DNA of 64,000 nucleotides from Melieria omissa (taxonomy: Eukaryota > Arthropoda > Insecta > Diptera > Ulidiidae): the NCBI GenBank assembly GCA_963971225.1, contig OZ020269.1:31264764-31328763 (forward strand), read 5' to 3'. Under the pieces are notes generated by a model. That model was given only the letters and a program-made list of their open reading frames with translations. It was not told the origin of the DNA and searched no databases. Below are positions 33,469-47,020 of this stretch, one piece after another (positions within the stretch are counted from its first letter, which is position 1; each line of letters begins with the position of its first letter). The translations under genes were made by a program, and so were the position numbers.

Positions 33469-33865
33469 GGAAAAAATTGTAAAAATTGATTGCCGTCAAA
33501 TTCTAGGACTCTAGGACCTAATAGTCCTTTTAGGTAGTAAATATTTAGTTGGGGTCTTGCAACAGAAAATGTGATTTGAAATTAGTAGTGATTGAGAGTT
33601 TTTGGTGTTAATCTGATGTATAAAGTCTGAGTTGGCCTTGGGACAGAATGTTGTTTCATCTTATCTTATCTATGAAAATTTTAAAAATTGATTGCCGCCA
33701 AATTCAAGGATTCTACTACCAAATTGTCTATTTATGAAGCAGTGATATAGTTGGGGTTTTGCAACAGAATATGTGTTTCAAAATTAATAGTGATGAAATC
33801 TGATAGTATGAAGTCTGAGTTAGCCTTGAAGCAAAATGTCATGTCATCTTGTCTTATCTACGATC
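33469..33865. repeat. Imperfect tandem duplication, about 200-bp unit
   Basis: Unit 1 (about 33469-33670) and unit 2 (about 33671-33865) share in order TTGATTGCCGYCAAATTC, TAGTTGGGGT, TTGCAACAGAA, AAGTCTGAGTTRGCCTTG and CATCTTRTCTTATCTA. The units differ by many substitutions and small indels, so the duplication is old. No coding. Confidence 0.75.
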
Positions 33866-35740
33866 TTTTAAGAAATTATTCTACTTTTATCCTGTTCTCA
33901 GTTTCCATATCTATCTTATTTTTTCCCCCAACTTACTTTGCTGACTCATCTGACTCGATTCCATCTGTTTGTTTTTGCATCAACCCTTCGTTGCATGATT
34001 TAATTTCCGTGAAGAAAAACATTGTTGTCAAATTACTCCTGTGGCTTTTAAGTTTTTAAGGTAAACATACAAATTTGTTGAATTCATCTATCTATGGAAA
34101 AAGTTTTGCAGAAATTTTAATATTGCATACATGGAACGCCATGCAGTGTTTTTCAGTCGTCCGTGACTTCTACTCTCTTTCGGAGAGTTTTTTGCCGGAG
34201 AGCCATTCTTGTGATGTTTGATGTTGGTTTTAAATTTGTTCATACTCGCCTATCCTATCTCTCACTTATTTCTATCTATCCATCTTATTCAAAGCAATTT
34301 TCGTCGTTTTATCTCCCTCAGTAAGGGTCTTCGTCCCTATCCCTTCGCTACTACTTTCTCACTTCGCTATTTTCGATCATCCATTGCCTCTCGAGCCTTA
34401 AGCACAATGAGCTACTAGCCTGATTGCTTGAGAAATTGGACTCTCTAGGGTTCAGTTTCTCGGCTTCCCTCATATCCATTCCAACCATTCCATTCCAATG
34501 GTTCTTCATTGGTCACTTTCCGTTTCTGACATTTGGTCGTTTCTGATTGTGTATGATCAGACTATTCTGCTTGAGACCTCCATGTGATGGTGTTCGAGAC
34601 CAGTCAAGTTTAACTTCCGTACAACAGGTCTGATTTTATACATACATTGAATATTTACAACTTTAGACACCAAGAAATCTGCCTATTCGACCAAATTGTT
34701 CATAGACCATGAGCGCTTGACCCAGGATCAATCATACCCTGCGAAGAAATGCCTCAACCAAAATGCAAAGAAGTCTTCGGCAGTTGGTTTTAGGCGATAG
34801 AAATCTTGCATAGCTCTGGAATACGAGTTCAAGAGTATCTTGATCGAGGGTTTCCAAATTTCGATATAAAACAAAAGAAGTCTTCTTCGGCTCCACCGTC
34901 TGCCGCCACTGTGCAGCCGAGTCGGCAGAAGCTGTCAACATATTCCACCACTCACACGTCGATCGTAATGTGTCTGTTGTTGTTGTGATTGAGCCTCATT
35001 GTTCTTGGTTCTTGCGATATTGACATCAAAGCCAAGTTGCCCGCCTTCACTTGCATTTTGAAGAATTTATGAGAAAGTAGGGAAATGTTGCCAAGTCTTC
35101 AAGTTGTTTGTTCTAATTTCTATGTCTTACTTCGGCTATGCACTTCAGCCTTTGTGGTGAATGGTTCACTTATGATTCCGTTCTAAAGAACTGCCTATTC
35201 CAAGATCTCCTACATTGCTCTTATCAGCTTGTCTTCTCAGTATTTTCTTAATGTCAGCCACATTCCACTCTGTTGCATCCATTTAAATTGTGAGTTATTC
35301 TGATAAACTCCATCTCAAGGCTTTTCCAGCAACTTTATTGGCTACAAAATTGAACAACAAAAACCTTCAGCTCATATGTTTTTCCACGAAAACATATTTG
35401 ACCTTTGGAAATTTGCATTTGGAATTTCATTAACAAGAAGCCAATTAAAAAGTTTATGTATATTTAATTAAAATTTATTTTATTTTAAAATTAATTTACT
35501 TAGTTAAAAATTAAAAATTATTTTTACTATAAAACTTCGTTGAATCTTTTTGCATTGAATTATATATTAAAAAAAAATCTCCAGCTGGTCAGATAAATGC
35601 ATCTATGGACCCCAAACTTAAAAAAAAATTCAAAAAACTTTCAGTTGTACAAGAAAAGCTTTTCCAAGCAATTCCTTTAGAAACCCCATTTCAACAAAAT
35701 TCCAACCCATGCAATGCTTAAATTTTTGCCCATATTCTAT
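33866..35740. other. Noncoding DNA, nothing recognised
   Basis: Mixed-composition, apparently unique sequence. Short ORFs (for example 34732-34941, minus) match no family I know. 35455-35580 is very AT-rich. Confidence 0.5.
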
Positions 35741-36660
35741 ACGTTTGCCTACCACTGTGCCACACTGAGCCGCTCATTGCCACTGGGCCGCTGACGCGCT
35801 CAGTTGTTTGCGTTGAAAAATTTTATTGCATACACTGAGGCGGCTTTTGTAATTTTCATTCCATTTTGTGGTATGAATTTTGCGTGAAGTTTATTAGGCT
35901 TCCCGGGCCGCATAAGTCGTCGCTCGCAGCAAATCAGACGCCCGTCCTCGCGCCCGTTCTCCATTCAACCCAATGCTGGCTTTGTGGCGTTGGCGCGCTG
36001 CGTCTCCACGCTGTCTCTGACGGCATTTACGTTGCTTTGTTGTATTTCGTGCGAAATGCCGCCGCCGTCAGCTCCTGGGAGCTGCGCCCAACTTATGTAT
36101 TAGCCTGTTCCTCAAATAAATGAAATTATATTAGAGCGTAAACAGTTTATTTTAATACGTTTCTGTGTTTCGTCTGTTTGCCGTTCGTTTCGGTGTTGGG
36201 TGCTGTGTGCTGTGTGCGGCGCGTAAATGATTTCGCTTCGAAATGATGAATTGCGCCAATGAGACCTCTGGGAAGCGTTCGTGCACGCGCTTTAGCCGCA
36301 AACTATTTGCTCGACGGTTGGCGCTGCCAGAGCCACACAAACGCCATCTGACATCTGACTGTGCGGCTGTGCAATCTTCAATCACTCATTTGTGCCGACT
36401 CGGCGCAATCGACAGCGTTATTAGTCCAATTAACACAAAGTTGGCAGCTTTAAAGTTTTGCCTTTTGCCATGTTGTGTTCCTGACAGACTGCAAGCATGT
36501 GAGCAGCTTCCTGCAGGCAACTCAGCCTTGTGTCGGTGTATTGGCAGCGCTTTTGAAAGGCAACTAGTTTATCGGCGCTTTTGTTTTGGCATCGTGAAAT
36601 GTGCCGCATGCGAATGTCCTTGGACGCATTTGTGTAGTCGATAATGACTGGGTTTCGTTT
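35741..36660. other. GC-richer unique island
   Basis: No repeats or transposon motifs. ORFs of 77-133 codons lie on both strands, none with a recognisable domain. It could contain a noncoding exon or regulatory DNA, but nothing specific supports that. Confidence 0.45.
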
Positions 36661-37504
36661 CTGGGAAACTTGTTATTTAATCAGAAATTTGCAAGTAAGT
36701 TGTGAAGCGGTGGCTGGATTAGTTGAAACATTGTTGCGCTCTAAGCTAATAAATTAAAACCGCATCCAATTAGAAGATTTTCGAGCCATTGAAATTGGTT
36801 TGCTGTTTGCAGACAATGTACCTAATAAATATATACCTTGTTGAGTGGTGTACAAACATATTGTGGAAATAATTTTTAAAATCCTGAAGCAAGTGAATGA
36901 ATGCCTTTTTCGGTAGAAGACATTTCAAAATACGGAAAGCTTTTTCAGATTCACGAAATTAAAGTCCTCAATGAGGATATGTCAATCATATTTGACACGA
37001 ATGTGGTCAAACTTGACTTAACTGACGAATGATCTGATGCTGTTCCATTTTATTGTTCCTTGAAACTACCCAATTTTCGGAGAAATCCAAGCAATTAAAT
37101 ACTCGATTTCTAAGAATTCCAAGTTCCTTCCTCGAACAACGAAAAAAAAAATCAAAAATTAAACTGGTAATTTCTATAGAAATGAATCAAATCTAAGATT
37201 ATTTTGTGCAGAAATGGCCAGTTTCATGTTGAAGGAAGTGCGGACTGATTGTTCTGACAGAGGAAAGTCCGTTTTAGTGTTCGTCTTTCGTTTTTGCCCT
37301 GTAATGCAAGTCAATCTGCTTTGTTTTGAAGTATTTGATCAAATATCGGTTTCTATTAATATTTCGGACTCAAGATTGCGATTAATAAATATGATCTCTA
37401 ATCAGCATTTTATGTTATGTCAATTGTTAAATTTTTAGGCCTTCGGCCTCATATTTTAGTTATGTCGAATATTTTGCTTCGGCTTCGGCCAAAAATCCAC
37501 TTGG
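36661..37504. other. Noncoding DNA
   Basis: AT-rich, no recognisable feature. Confidence 0.5.
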
Positions 37505-38300
37505 TGTAGGTTCGTTTATGTTAAAGGAGGTGAGTGTGCGGCATGCACTTCCGCTGGGAGACCCCAATGAGTTCATTGTAGATGCCTTCATTCTTAAATT
37601 CGGTGTCTTTTCCTATCTGCTGGGATTCCTGTAGATCCAAACGGGTCCTTTTAGAAACCATTTAATTGGTGCTGATGTATCTCGTGTGGGTTGGTATTAC
37701 ACCAATCTGTAGATTTTGCTTGTATTCACTTTTTCAAATATGCATAAAGATGTCAAAAATCACATATTGCACAAAACACATTTCGAACAAAGAAGTTTTT
37801 GAAGATTTGGGGATTTTACGTATAATACTTGTTTCCCCCTTGTCGGAAAAGCCTAAGCTGGGACCGCAGCACTCAGGTAGAAATATGTTCATTGTATTGC
37901 GACTTGGTGTTCTTTGAGTAGATCTGAGGAGATCCTAATGCAGCAAGGAGCCAAGATAGTCGCTTCTCAACACATGATTGCCAAATGTCTTATTCGGGCA
38001 TACGCGGGGTAGACTCAGGAAAGTGGACCGCCGTCTCATCATCCTCCGCACAGGAAGGACATAGCGCACTGTCAGATATGGCTGCCTTGCTATGTGATTT
38101 GACCATAGAAAATGGCCGATTTTTAGGCCAACCAACTGCCTGCAGTCTCTCTTCCATGGGGACAGAAGAAACTGATGAAAAGATGTTAAAAATCTTATAT
38201 TGCGCGAAACATTTCTCAACTGGAGCTGGATTAATATATGATACTTTCAATCGTTGTTCAAAGTTATAACCTTCCATGGTGATTTGCTGTACAATACAGA
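37505..38300 (-). mobile_element. LINE 3' fragment
   Basis: The minus strand reads RLQAVGWPKNRPFSMVKSHS then ALCPSCAEDDETAVHF, the LTGH-like and CPSC-x-EDDET-x-HF motifs of the LINE C-terminal region, in two overlapping frames. A 3' UTR follows with GGAAGTGCATGCCGCACAC, shared with 20318-20376. No clear TAACC tail at the left limit. Frameshifted and dead. Confidence 0.65.
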
Positions 38301-39290
38301 TCAATTAACAAAAAATGTGTTACTTCAACCAAAGCTATAACCCATGTAATAAATTTCGAGAGTCCACACTGAAAAACTCTACGAGACATCGATCACTATA
38401 ATCATCTGCCAAAAAAATAATGGATTTCTTTTTCCCCAGCCAAATATTTGTGTTATGCATAAAACTGATTCAAGTTCGGATCTTGTTTTAAGAGATTTTC
38501 TCTGAGAGGATTCTCTATTTTGCTAAAAGAGCAGTCATTGGTATTGGTTGGATTGGCATTGAAATTGCCGTCCCTAACTGCAGTTGATTTCTAGTACTTG
38601 TCATCTAAAACCATGGATCGGAAATAACAGTTATTTATGAAAACTATATTTGAAAAAATGACTATAAAGAAAAGTTCATACAACTGAAAGAAGTTTACAT
38701 TACATACATTTGTTTTCGCATCGAAAATCAAACTGGCAATAAACTTTTATTTTGTAATTTTAATGGAAAAATTAAAAAGTAAAATTTATTTCTGATTTAT
38801 ATTTTAAAAATTCTTTAATAACAATTATTTTTGATTTTTTTCATTGGTCCACAAATAACAGTTTTTTCGATTTTTGTTTAAGTTGTCCTACGATAACAAC
38901 TATTGGTGACTTTTATTTAAAAAAGTCATTTTTAAAAATCAGTCAGTGACTGAAAAAAATAATTGTTATTGTAAAAATAATTGTTATTTGTCGACTCATT
39001 AAATAAAAATAAAAGAAATAACTCTTTAACATTGATTTTTATAATAAAACTTATAACTTTTTCGGGCCGTGCTAAAAGGAATGAACCAACATCGAATGAA
39101 TCAATAGCAGTGAATCAATAACAAATAAGCCAACAACAAATCAAATGATATATCATCCAACACCGCATATTTGTCCAGATATTTATTGACTCTTTATTAG
39201 TCATTTGAAATCGATTTACGGCCACAAATCTTTCAAATGCAAACAATGTTGCGCGCATCTCATAAATAACTGAGAAGAGCTCCGAGTGAA
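38301..39290. other. AT-rich DNA with repeated AATAACAGTTATT-like motifs
   Basis: ATAACAGTTATTT-type motifs and inverses recur at about 38626, 38862, 38897, 38960 and 38980. The arrangement is partly palindromic but no clean TIR or target duplication could be set. Possibly a decayed MITE. Confidence 0.4.
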
Positions 39291-40900
39291 ATCACCTCAG
39301 AAATGATGTCAAGTGACTTTCATTTAAGTACCAAGAATGACATTAAGTTGCGCCAATATTTTAAGCTATGCCTTACGTATAAATGGAAAACTGAAATGAT
39401 GCATGGGTCACGACTCGGTTGGACGTGGGAGAGCACCCACACAACTTCCACCAACGGAAACCAGAAATGCGGCAACGTAGTAACCATTTCCGAAAAAAAC
39501 CAATAAAATTTCATAAAACTGTTTTCGGACCGCAGACAGAGCAGCTCAACGGTAAATCAAAAGTCAAAGAAAATTTATATATAGACTATAACTTTGTGTG
39601 TGCGTGTGTGTGTGTGTGAGGCGAATGGTAAAATAAAACAAGGACGCGATGGAAAATTTATGCACTTTTCACATGCAAAGCACGACCGTTTTTGCATATT
39701 GCGCGACCGAAGGTACAAAAAGAGTGCGACCGCCAGCAACAACAACAACAACAACGAGGCGAAAGTGTCAAGTCATAAGGTGGAAAATAACAACGTGGCG
39801 GAAGGAAGGAAACCCGGGGTTACGGAACGACGCGACGCGTCGCGACGCTGGCGACTGAATTATGTGACAAAAAGAAAAGCAAAAGTGATGCATTGGCGAG
39901 GCGACGGCGTAGGCGGTGGGTGGGGGCAGGAAAGCACGGAAGCATGAAGTGTGCACAAAGTGAGTGAACTATCGAACGGCCGGCGTTATGCAGCGACCTA
40001 TCACAAGAACGCGAACGCGAACGCAGCGGGACGCCAGGCCACATTGCCGCCCCCATCCCCGCGTCCACACCCGCTAACGTGAGTGCGGCTACCGTGAAGA
40101 AAAGTCATGGCCCCGGGGGCTCAAAGCCACAGCCACCGTCTGCAACGTCGCGTGCTGGGCGTATAGTATAATCGTTGTGGTTGTTGTTGTTGGTGTAATG
40201 TTTGCTTTTGGCTGGTGGCATGGCGAGCGCTTAGGTGGCATAAACTTTAACAATTATGCAAATTGCAAATTTAACACCTAAAACGGGCGTGCACCGAGTC
40301 AGCGGCGAGCGTTTTACGCTTTGTTGGCGTCGGGCGTTGAGCGTTGTTTGGCGCAGCGGTGGGCGGAGGTGTTGCGCTGCACAAAAAGCTGCAGCGAAAT
40401 GAATTTAAACTGCAGTTTAAAGCCAGCCAGCTTGCTTTTTGCGTAGCTGATGAGTTTTTCCGTTGGCCACCTTGGCGGAAACATTATTCTCTGGCGGAAG
40501 CGTCACATAAGCGAGCAAAGTAGACTTTTCCTTATTGCCATACGGACTCTGTGTGCGTGTGTGTGTATTTTTTCCTGCCGCACACCGAGTGAATATTAAA
40601 TGGCATGCGAACCGTTTCAATTAAGTTGATCAAAAAGCGCATGTCGGACCAAATGCAATAACAGAGCCGGTCCGTGTGCCCACAGGACGGACGGACGCAC
40701 CAGCGGACGGATGCGTGGCAGCGGGTAAGTGTTTTTGCTATGGAGATAAAACAGCAATAGCCAACGGCAAGCAATTTCAATAAAATTTGATTTGTCTGTC
40801 GCAACGTGCGAAAACGAGACAGCAATAGCGATGGAGATGGCGAAAAGAACAGAAACACGATTGCATGGAAAAGCGAGCGGTATTTCTTTTTATGTTTTGC
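39291..40900. other. Unique islands, GC-richer
   Basis: TG run at about 39597-39619, CAA repeats at about 39736-39757, GTT repeats at about 40174-40192 and a TGTGTGCGTGTGTG run at about 40549-40566. Overlapping ORFs on both strands are compositional. No gene recognised. Confidence 0.5.
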
Positions 40901-42649
40901 TTTTAAATAAATAACATAATGTTTTCGTTTCATATTATTTAAGCAGCGCAGCAGTGCACGGGAATAGTGAATGCAGGGGTCACATGCCCCTGAAAGGTGA
41001 ATAAAATTGAAAAATTGCTATGAAGGTTATATGGTAAAAAAACTGATAAAAAAGATAATAAATTAATTAATTTGATTAATGAATTAAAATTAAATATTAA
41101 ATAATTTAAATATAACATAATTCGAATGATACAGTTTTTCATAATTTTTTTTTAAATATTTTTTGCATAAAATTGAAGTCTAAATTTATCATAAAATGAT
41201 ATAAATTAAGTCAAATATACAACGTTTTGTTTGATTACTTGAGCTCATTCCATAGAAACCATCGTCACATTCGGTATTAAATTTTCAGCTATATATATAT
41301 TTTTTTAATTTTGTTTGATAACTTGAGACCATCTTGTAAAAATTATCGCCGTAGAAACCATCGTCGTCTCATAGAAAGCAACGTCTTGGCAAAAAACTAG
41401 GACACTCCATTGTCTCCATTGTCACTGCGCTTTTCTTGAAGCAAGTTTTCACCATCAAAAACATTCGCCACGGGACGGTGGATAGGTGATGGTCACTTGG
41501 TGTCCGGTCCAGACTATAAGGTGAACTCATAAGAACCTTCCAAATTAACACCCGCAGCTTCTGGTGAGTCACTTTTGACCATTTTGACCTGGAGTTCCTC
41601 TAATGGAACACAATTCATTTCCTATTTGCCAAATCTGGGCGCTTCTGGGCTATAAATTTCTCTCAGACAAACGGTACAGGTCGAAATTAAGAGTTTGGCC
41701 TTGGAGCTTCTCTACCTCAACTTGAAAACAATTCAATTTTGTTTAACTTTACAAGTGAAATAAAAAGTAGAACTTAATGTGACTTTCCTGATCGTCAATC
41801 ACGGCTTTACCACCGTTGTCAACCGTTTTCGCTTGATGTTATTGTTAGTGATTAACTTTTCATCACCATCCGCTTTAGAAATAGTTCAATTTTAGTGCGA
41901 TTCAGCAGCTTTTCACAGATGTAAATTTGGTTCAAGAGATTTTAACTCTTGTGACATCCATACATGGAGCATCTTTTTGTATCAAAAAATTTTGTTCAAA
42001 TGGTTCTAAATGGCTTTTTGTGCACATTCAGTTTCTATGCACTAAATTGCGTTTTTACAATAGTCAAACTCGACGATGTCCATTATTTGATCAAAATTTT
42101 GGACAGTTGGCCTTTCAGATGTCTTGCAACTTTGACATCAAAATTACTGGCCCGAAATTTACGATATCAAAATTGCGCCTGATTGACTGCAAAAGTATTA
42201 AAAAGGATCATAAACATTATTCACATTTTCGGAGACCTGACTTGCCTTTTGTCTTATTCTTAGAAATTTACAGTATTTCTATGGCGTTTTTCTCTATGCT
42301 GGGTTCATCTTTGACGAGCGCTAGAACAAAACTAAGTTAAGCATTCAGGAAACTGTCTGATAAGTTTTTTTAGTACACAATTTTATCTTTCTAACATTAT
42401 AAGTATAGCACAACATTATTGCACATGTACAAACCGAGATACCGATTCCTATTGCAAAACTAATGGATTTCTACGTTTTTTATACATAAAGTGAATAGCT
42501 AGTCGGCTCCTTCATTCCATAAAAACATTTTTCCATAAACATTTCACCAGCACATGCACCTTTTTTCCATGGTTACTTCTCTACTTAATAATTTATCATA
42601 AAAATGTCTGTGAAAAATTCATAATGACAAGTTTTCTATTACACTGCAC
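40901..42649. other. AT-rich noncoding DNA
   Basis: A TTTTGTTTGATNACTTGAG motif followed by GAAACCATCGTC occurs at about 41225-41270 and again at about 41310-41370, an old local duplication. The ORF at 41927-42340 (137 codons) matches no family I know. Confidence 0.45.
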
Positions 42650-43160
42650 AAAAAAATTATTATTTTTAAATAACAAGGTTCTGACAACGGATTCTGGTAG
42701 AGGGGACCAAAAGAAAATATACGTGTATCGGCGTGTTTAAAGTTTACGTCTAAATTTTTTTTAGGGGGGGTCAAAGTTTTCCCCTTTTTGCACATTCTTA
42801 TGGTGAATCGGAAACCATGTAACATCACATTTTAGGTATATAATGTGTTCAGCAACTTGGTGTAAAATACTATGAAGAACATTTTTGTGGAGCATTTTAA
42901 CCCTGTAGCTCCTATTTATATGGGCCAATTTGACCCTTTTTTATAAAATGCCAAAAAATTTTCTTCTAAGGACAAATTGTACCACAAAAATATTCGCCAT
43001 ACAATTCTACTGTAGGTCTCTGAATACATTAAAGCTCAGAAATTAACTTCAGCGCCAGAATTAAGCCAAAACTGAAAATATGTTTAAGTGTTTATTTCGT
43101 ATTTAATCAAAATTGGTACTAAAATCTCCTACAAAACTTGATGTTTGAGGGTTAGTGTGT
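42650..43160 (+). repeat. Dispersed repeat family, copy B (uninterrupted)
   Basis: Landmarks as in copy A, without the Helitron: GCACATTCTTATGGTGAATC, then GTGTTCAGCAACTTGG, ATACTATGAAGAACATTTTT, TTAACCCTGTAGCTCC and CTGAATACATTAAAGC. It serves as an empty-site reference for the Helitron in copy A and for the Harbinger-type element in copy C. No coding. Family unknown. Confidence 0.65.
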
Positions 43161-43780
43161 ATGGGAAAAGTGCGTTTTCAGTTTATCTCTCTGACTGCAG
43201 GTGCTTTTTAAAACGTTTTCTCTAAATATGCTTGAAAATTTTTAGTTTTGTTTGGAAAAATATGTCTTAAGAACTAATATCTACACTATCCTAACCTCGA
43301 ATTTGGTCCTTATAACTTTATTAGTTTGAGTATAAAACAAATTGTAATACTTCTCTTGGTTTCACTAAGAACCAAGAATTTGTTATATTGTACGACGAAC
43401 GTAAAATATCAAATAAATACATAAAGAAATTCAAAACTATTATATTTAGGAAAAAAAACAATTTTTAGCGCCTTAAATCTCAATGATCAGCAAATCCAAA
43501 GCAAAATATAAATTTTGAAGTCACGATTCAACTATAAACGTATAAATGTTAATACTTTTCCATATAGAACCAACAATTTGTTGCATTTTACGACGAATAT
43601 AAAATATTTAAATCACACATAAAAAAAACCCAAATAATTATTTTCAGGAAAAAGAAAACCGTGTTTAGTTCGAAATTGAAATTTTCGTCAAATCTTTTTG
43701 TATGAAAGTAAAGCAAAATATACATTTTAAAGTCACGCTGCAAGTCGTAAAGTTGTACTGCATACCCCATCGAATATCGT
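43161..43780. repeat. Old direct duplication in AT-rich DNA
   Basis: The segment at about 43368-43480 (AGAACCAAGAATTTGTTATA, ACGACGAACGTAAAATAT) recurs at about 43566-43672 (AGAACCAACAATTTGTTGCA, ACGACGAATATAAAATAT), each followed by an A-run and a TTTAGG/TTCAGG-AAAAA segment. Offset about 195 bp. No coding. Confidence 0.6.
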
Positions 43781-44560
43781 TATAGCTATGAAGTGAAAAA
43801 TGTTGCCACTTTCTGGGAAACCCCATTTGGCTGCGCTCCTGTCGGTGCTGCAGTTTGCGGAAGGCATTTGGTGAAGTGTCCTTATTTCTCGATCGCCTCG
43901 TCAAGCGAACGCAAATAAGCGAGCACGAAGGCAAGCAAGATGCAACAAATTCCGAAACAACAACAACAATAACAACAAAAACTATGGTACCATGTCATCA
44001 TAGATATCGTTTTTTGGTGGATTGTGCGCCGCATGCGGCCTGAAGCGGCAACGGCAGCTGCAGCACAACTGTTGTAGGTGTGCGGTGCCACCGTTGCAAT
44101 GCAGCCTTATTCTTTATTTGCTTCGAAATATATGAGATGCAAAAATAACCGGAAGCAGCATGGCAGCGGCATGGCGTGCCAGACAGTGGCAGTGCAGCGG
44201 TGAGGGTGGCGTGGCACTTGGCATGGACCGACGGGTGGGCGGACAACAAAATTGAGAGAATGTGCGGCCGATTGCTTGTCGCAGTGAATTGCGAGAAAAT
44301 ATTTTACATACTTATACATGCATAAGTAATTTTCTTGTTGCTCACCCACACACACACAAACACACCCACACAAGAAGAAGTATTTATGTTTGTGCACAAG
44401 AAATATTATGCACGAATGCATACAGACATCCGCAAGCGCTCTCGAAATAATATTGTGCAATATTATTTGGAGTGGCCGAGTGGAGCGCACTGCAACAATG
44501 ACGATGGCAGCAATAAAACTCCGTAAGCAGCACAAGTTGTTCAGTTGTGGTATTGTACTT
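43781..44560. other. Unique island
   Basis: CAA repeats lie at about 43960-43979 and a CA run at about 44346-44370. No gene recognised; ORFs of 62-142 codons on both strands are compositional. Confidence 0.5.
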
Positions 44561-45400
44561 CTTGTACAGTTTATTTATAATTTTTTGAAGAAAATTTTAA
44601 GTTTGATGAGAAATTCATCAGAAAATAGTCGAGTAGTTCGAGTATTTACTGCTTCATGGCTCGCAGACAGTGTTAAGTGGAAGCTTCCTGATACCATTCG
44701 CGTTGTGAAGTAGACTTTAAATATTACAGAAAGGCTCCAAAGTTCTTACTTTGATCTCAGATAATTGTTTTTGACATTCTTTCCAGAGATTTGAGTCAAC
44801 GTTTATCGCAGAGATCCCAGTCAGGCAGTGAGTAGAATGATCTCATTGATTTGAACAGGATCTCCATTTAAGATGTGTCAAGGTGCCTTCAATCTGAAAT
44901 GACGTTCTTCTAAATCTTAAAAACAACTGAAATTTCCTTTTAAAAAAATCTTAAAATTTTTGAAATAATGTTTGTCATTTGGAATTAAACTGATCATAAA
45001 AAAATAAATTATAAAAATTTTTTTATTGCAATCTTTTTATTCATTCAGCTTAAACTTTACAACATTTTTACACAAACAAAACAGAAAAAAATTTGATCGG
45101 TATGAAATTCGCTCTTGTAAACTTCCTTCAATCATTGCATGACTAAATTAATTATTAAATATTTAAGCCTCAAAGCCACTAATGTTGTCAAATGTTTCAT
45201 CTTCCAAATCTTCTCAACTTTCTTCTAAACAATTCTTTCTCCTGAAAATTCTCCTAAAAGGCCATGTATCTCCTAAGTCTAGGAGGATATCTCCTGATCT
45301 GCACTGAACACTGCGAGGTGGTGGTGAATCTATTAAGCAAGAAGTCAAAAAGACTTGGATTCATATATCCATAAATCAACAATTCTTCTCTTTCATCGAT
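44561..45400. other. AT-rich noncoding DNA
   Basis: Nothing recognised. Confidence 0.5.
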
Positions 45401-46400
45401 TACAGATAATTGCAGAATTTTAAATATTTAATACTTGTCTGCAGAAATTTCCATACCGCCGCTTACAAGCGACACGAAAACAACAATGCACATTTATTAA
45501 AATACTTTCAAATAAATTGGTGCATTTTCCCAAAAGCTGTGTACATCTGGCAGCCCTTTTTCGTGCGCATTTTACCTTTTTTCCGGCTTGTTTGCGTTCG
45601 CTGCCGGGCGGCTGCAGTGGCTTATGGAAGCGCAATGCAGCGTAAGTGGAGGCTTGAGGCTCTGACCAGCCCCAAGGCGATTGCCATGAATGCGCGAGCG
45701 CAGCAGATGACCGACACGATTGTGGCCGTTGCTCGTTACCAGAAAAATCTTCAAGTTTAAGTGCTCGCAGTGCTCGTTGCACTGCCAACAACATTTCCGT
45801 CCGTCGCATGTGCACATGTTCATATTTACTCACACACACATACACATATACACGCACTCAAAGCCCTTACACGTATGCAGTTACATGAAAGGACTACGAG
45901 CACTTGCAGGTTTTGCTTTTTGTTTTATGGATTCTCGGTTGTTGGGAATTATGAAACATGTCGAATGTTTCCTGAAGTGGCTTGTTTACATATTAAATAT
46001 GGAAATAAATGAAATTTGGCTTGCAGGCAGCTTTTGGCTTGAGGAAATAAAAAAGCAAATAAAAATACAACGTTTTTGTTCTTTTTTTCTGATTGCCTTC
46101 GCTTTTGCCGCACGCAGAGCTGCGCAGCTTGTCTGCTGCCTTGGTTGGCCGCCCCCGGTTGCCGCACTTGTTGGCAACAATGCGAAGATACTCGCACGCA
46201 CACATGCACAGCAGCAACGGAACAACAGACATTTTTTGCTATCATACCTACATGTATATTATTTATATTATTTATCATAGAGTCTATATTTCGCATATGG
46301 GGAAGGGAATGAAAATGAAACAATTTAAAGATTATTCAACTAAATATGTGTGTGTGTATAAATATGTATGTGTGTGGGTTTATTGCGACGTGTAAGGATG
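45401..46400. other. Unique island with long overlapping ORFs
   Basis: Frames of 116-186 codons overlap on both strands (for example 45720-46280, plus), which points to composition more than coding. CA run at about 45829-45855. The longest frame carries no domain I recognise. Confidence 0.45.
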
Positions 46401-46810
46401 TGAAATTTGTGATCTCGAGATTTTTGCTTCGAAACTTTGAAGAGCGATTTTTTCAGTGGGAGGAAATTAAAAAAAAAATTATAAAATTGGAAATATTTTG
46501 AAAATTGAAAAAAAATTGAATTTGAACTAAAATAGAAAAATTTAATTGAAAAATTTAAATTAAAAAAAATTTAAATTGAAAATTGATTGAAATTTTAAAA
46601 AAATTTAATTTGAACTAAAATTGAAAAATTGAATTGAAAAATTGAAATTTAAACATTGAAATTGAAAAATTGGAATCGAATTAAAAATTGAATTAAAATT
46701 TAATTGAAAATTTAATTGAAATTTAATTTAAAAACAAATAAGTTTTTATTAAATTTTATCAAATTGTTACACAAGTAATTAAGAGAAAAAATAATGCTTA
46801 GTCTTTCGCT
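46401..46810. repeat. A-rich low-complexity tract
   Basis: From about 46470 to 46740 the sequence is built of slipping variants of TTGAAAAATTGAATTG and AAATTTAATTGAA, a cryptically simple region. Confidence 0.75.
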
Positions 46811-46816
46811 AATGTG

Positions 46817-46964
46817 TTGCCATATTGTCGCTTCAGAAAACAAATGTCGTATGTCTTACTAGGTTCAATGGAACATACGACATTCAACAGAAAACAAATG
46901 TCGTATGTCTTACTAGGCCCAATGGAACATACGACATTCGTTTTCTGAGGCGACGATATGGCAA
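46817..46964. repeat. Long hairpin, copy 2, with dimeric core
   Basis: The outer arms TTGCCATAT and ATATGGCAA enclose GTCGC[T/C]TCAGAAAAC stems. The inner unit, CAGAAAACAAATGTCGTATG followed by TCTTACTAGG and the inverse GGAACATACGACATTC, is present twice with a 54-bp period (from about 46834 and 46888). The same core occurs once at 8939-9012. The whole structure can fold as one long hairpin or as two hairpins in series. Confidence 0.75.
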
Positions 46965-47020
46965 TATAAAACTTTGTAAGCGATTTGTAGGTACTTTGGG
47001 AAACAATTGTTCAAATCAAT

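Noticed and set aside
45720..46280. 186-codon plus ORF
   Set aside because: It overlaps comparably long frames on both strands and contains CA-repeat translation; no domain recognised.
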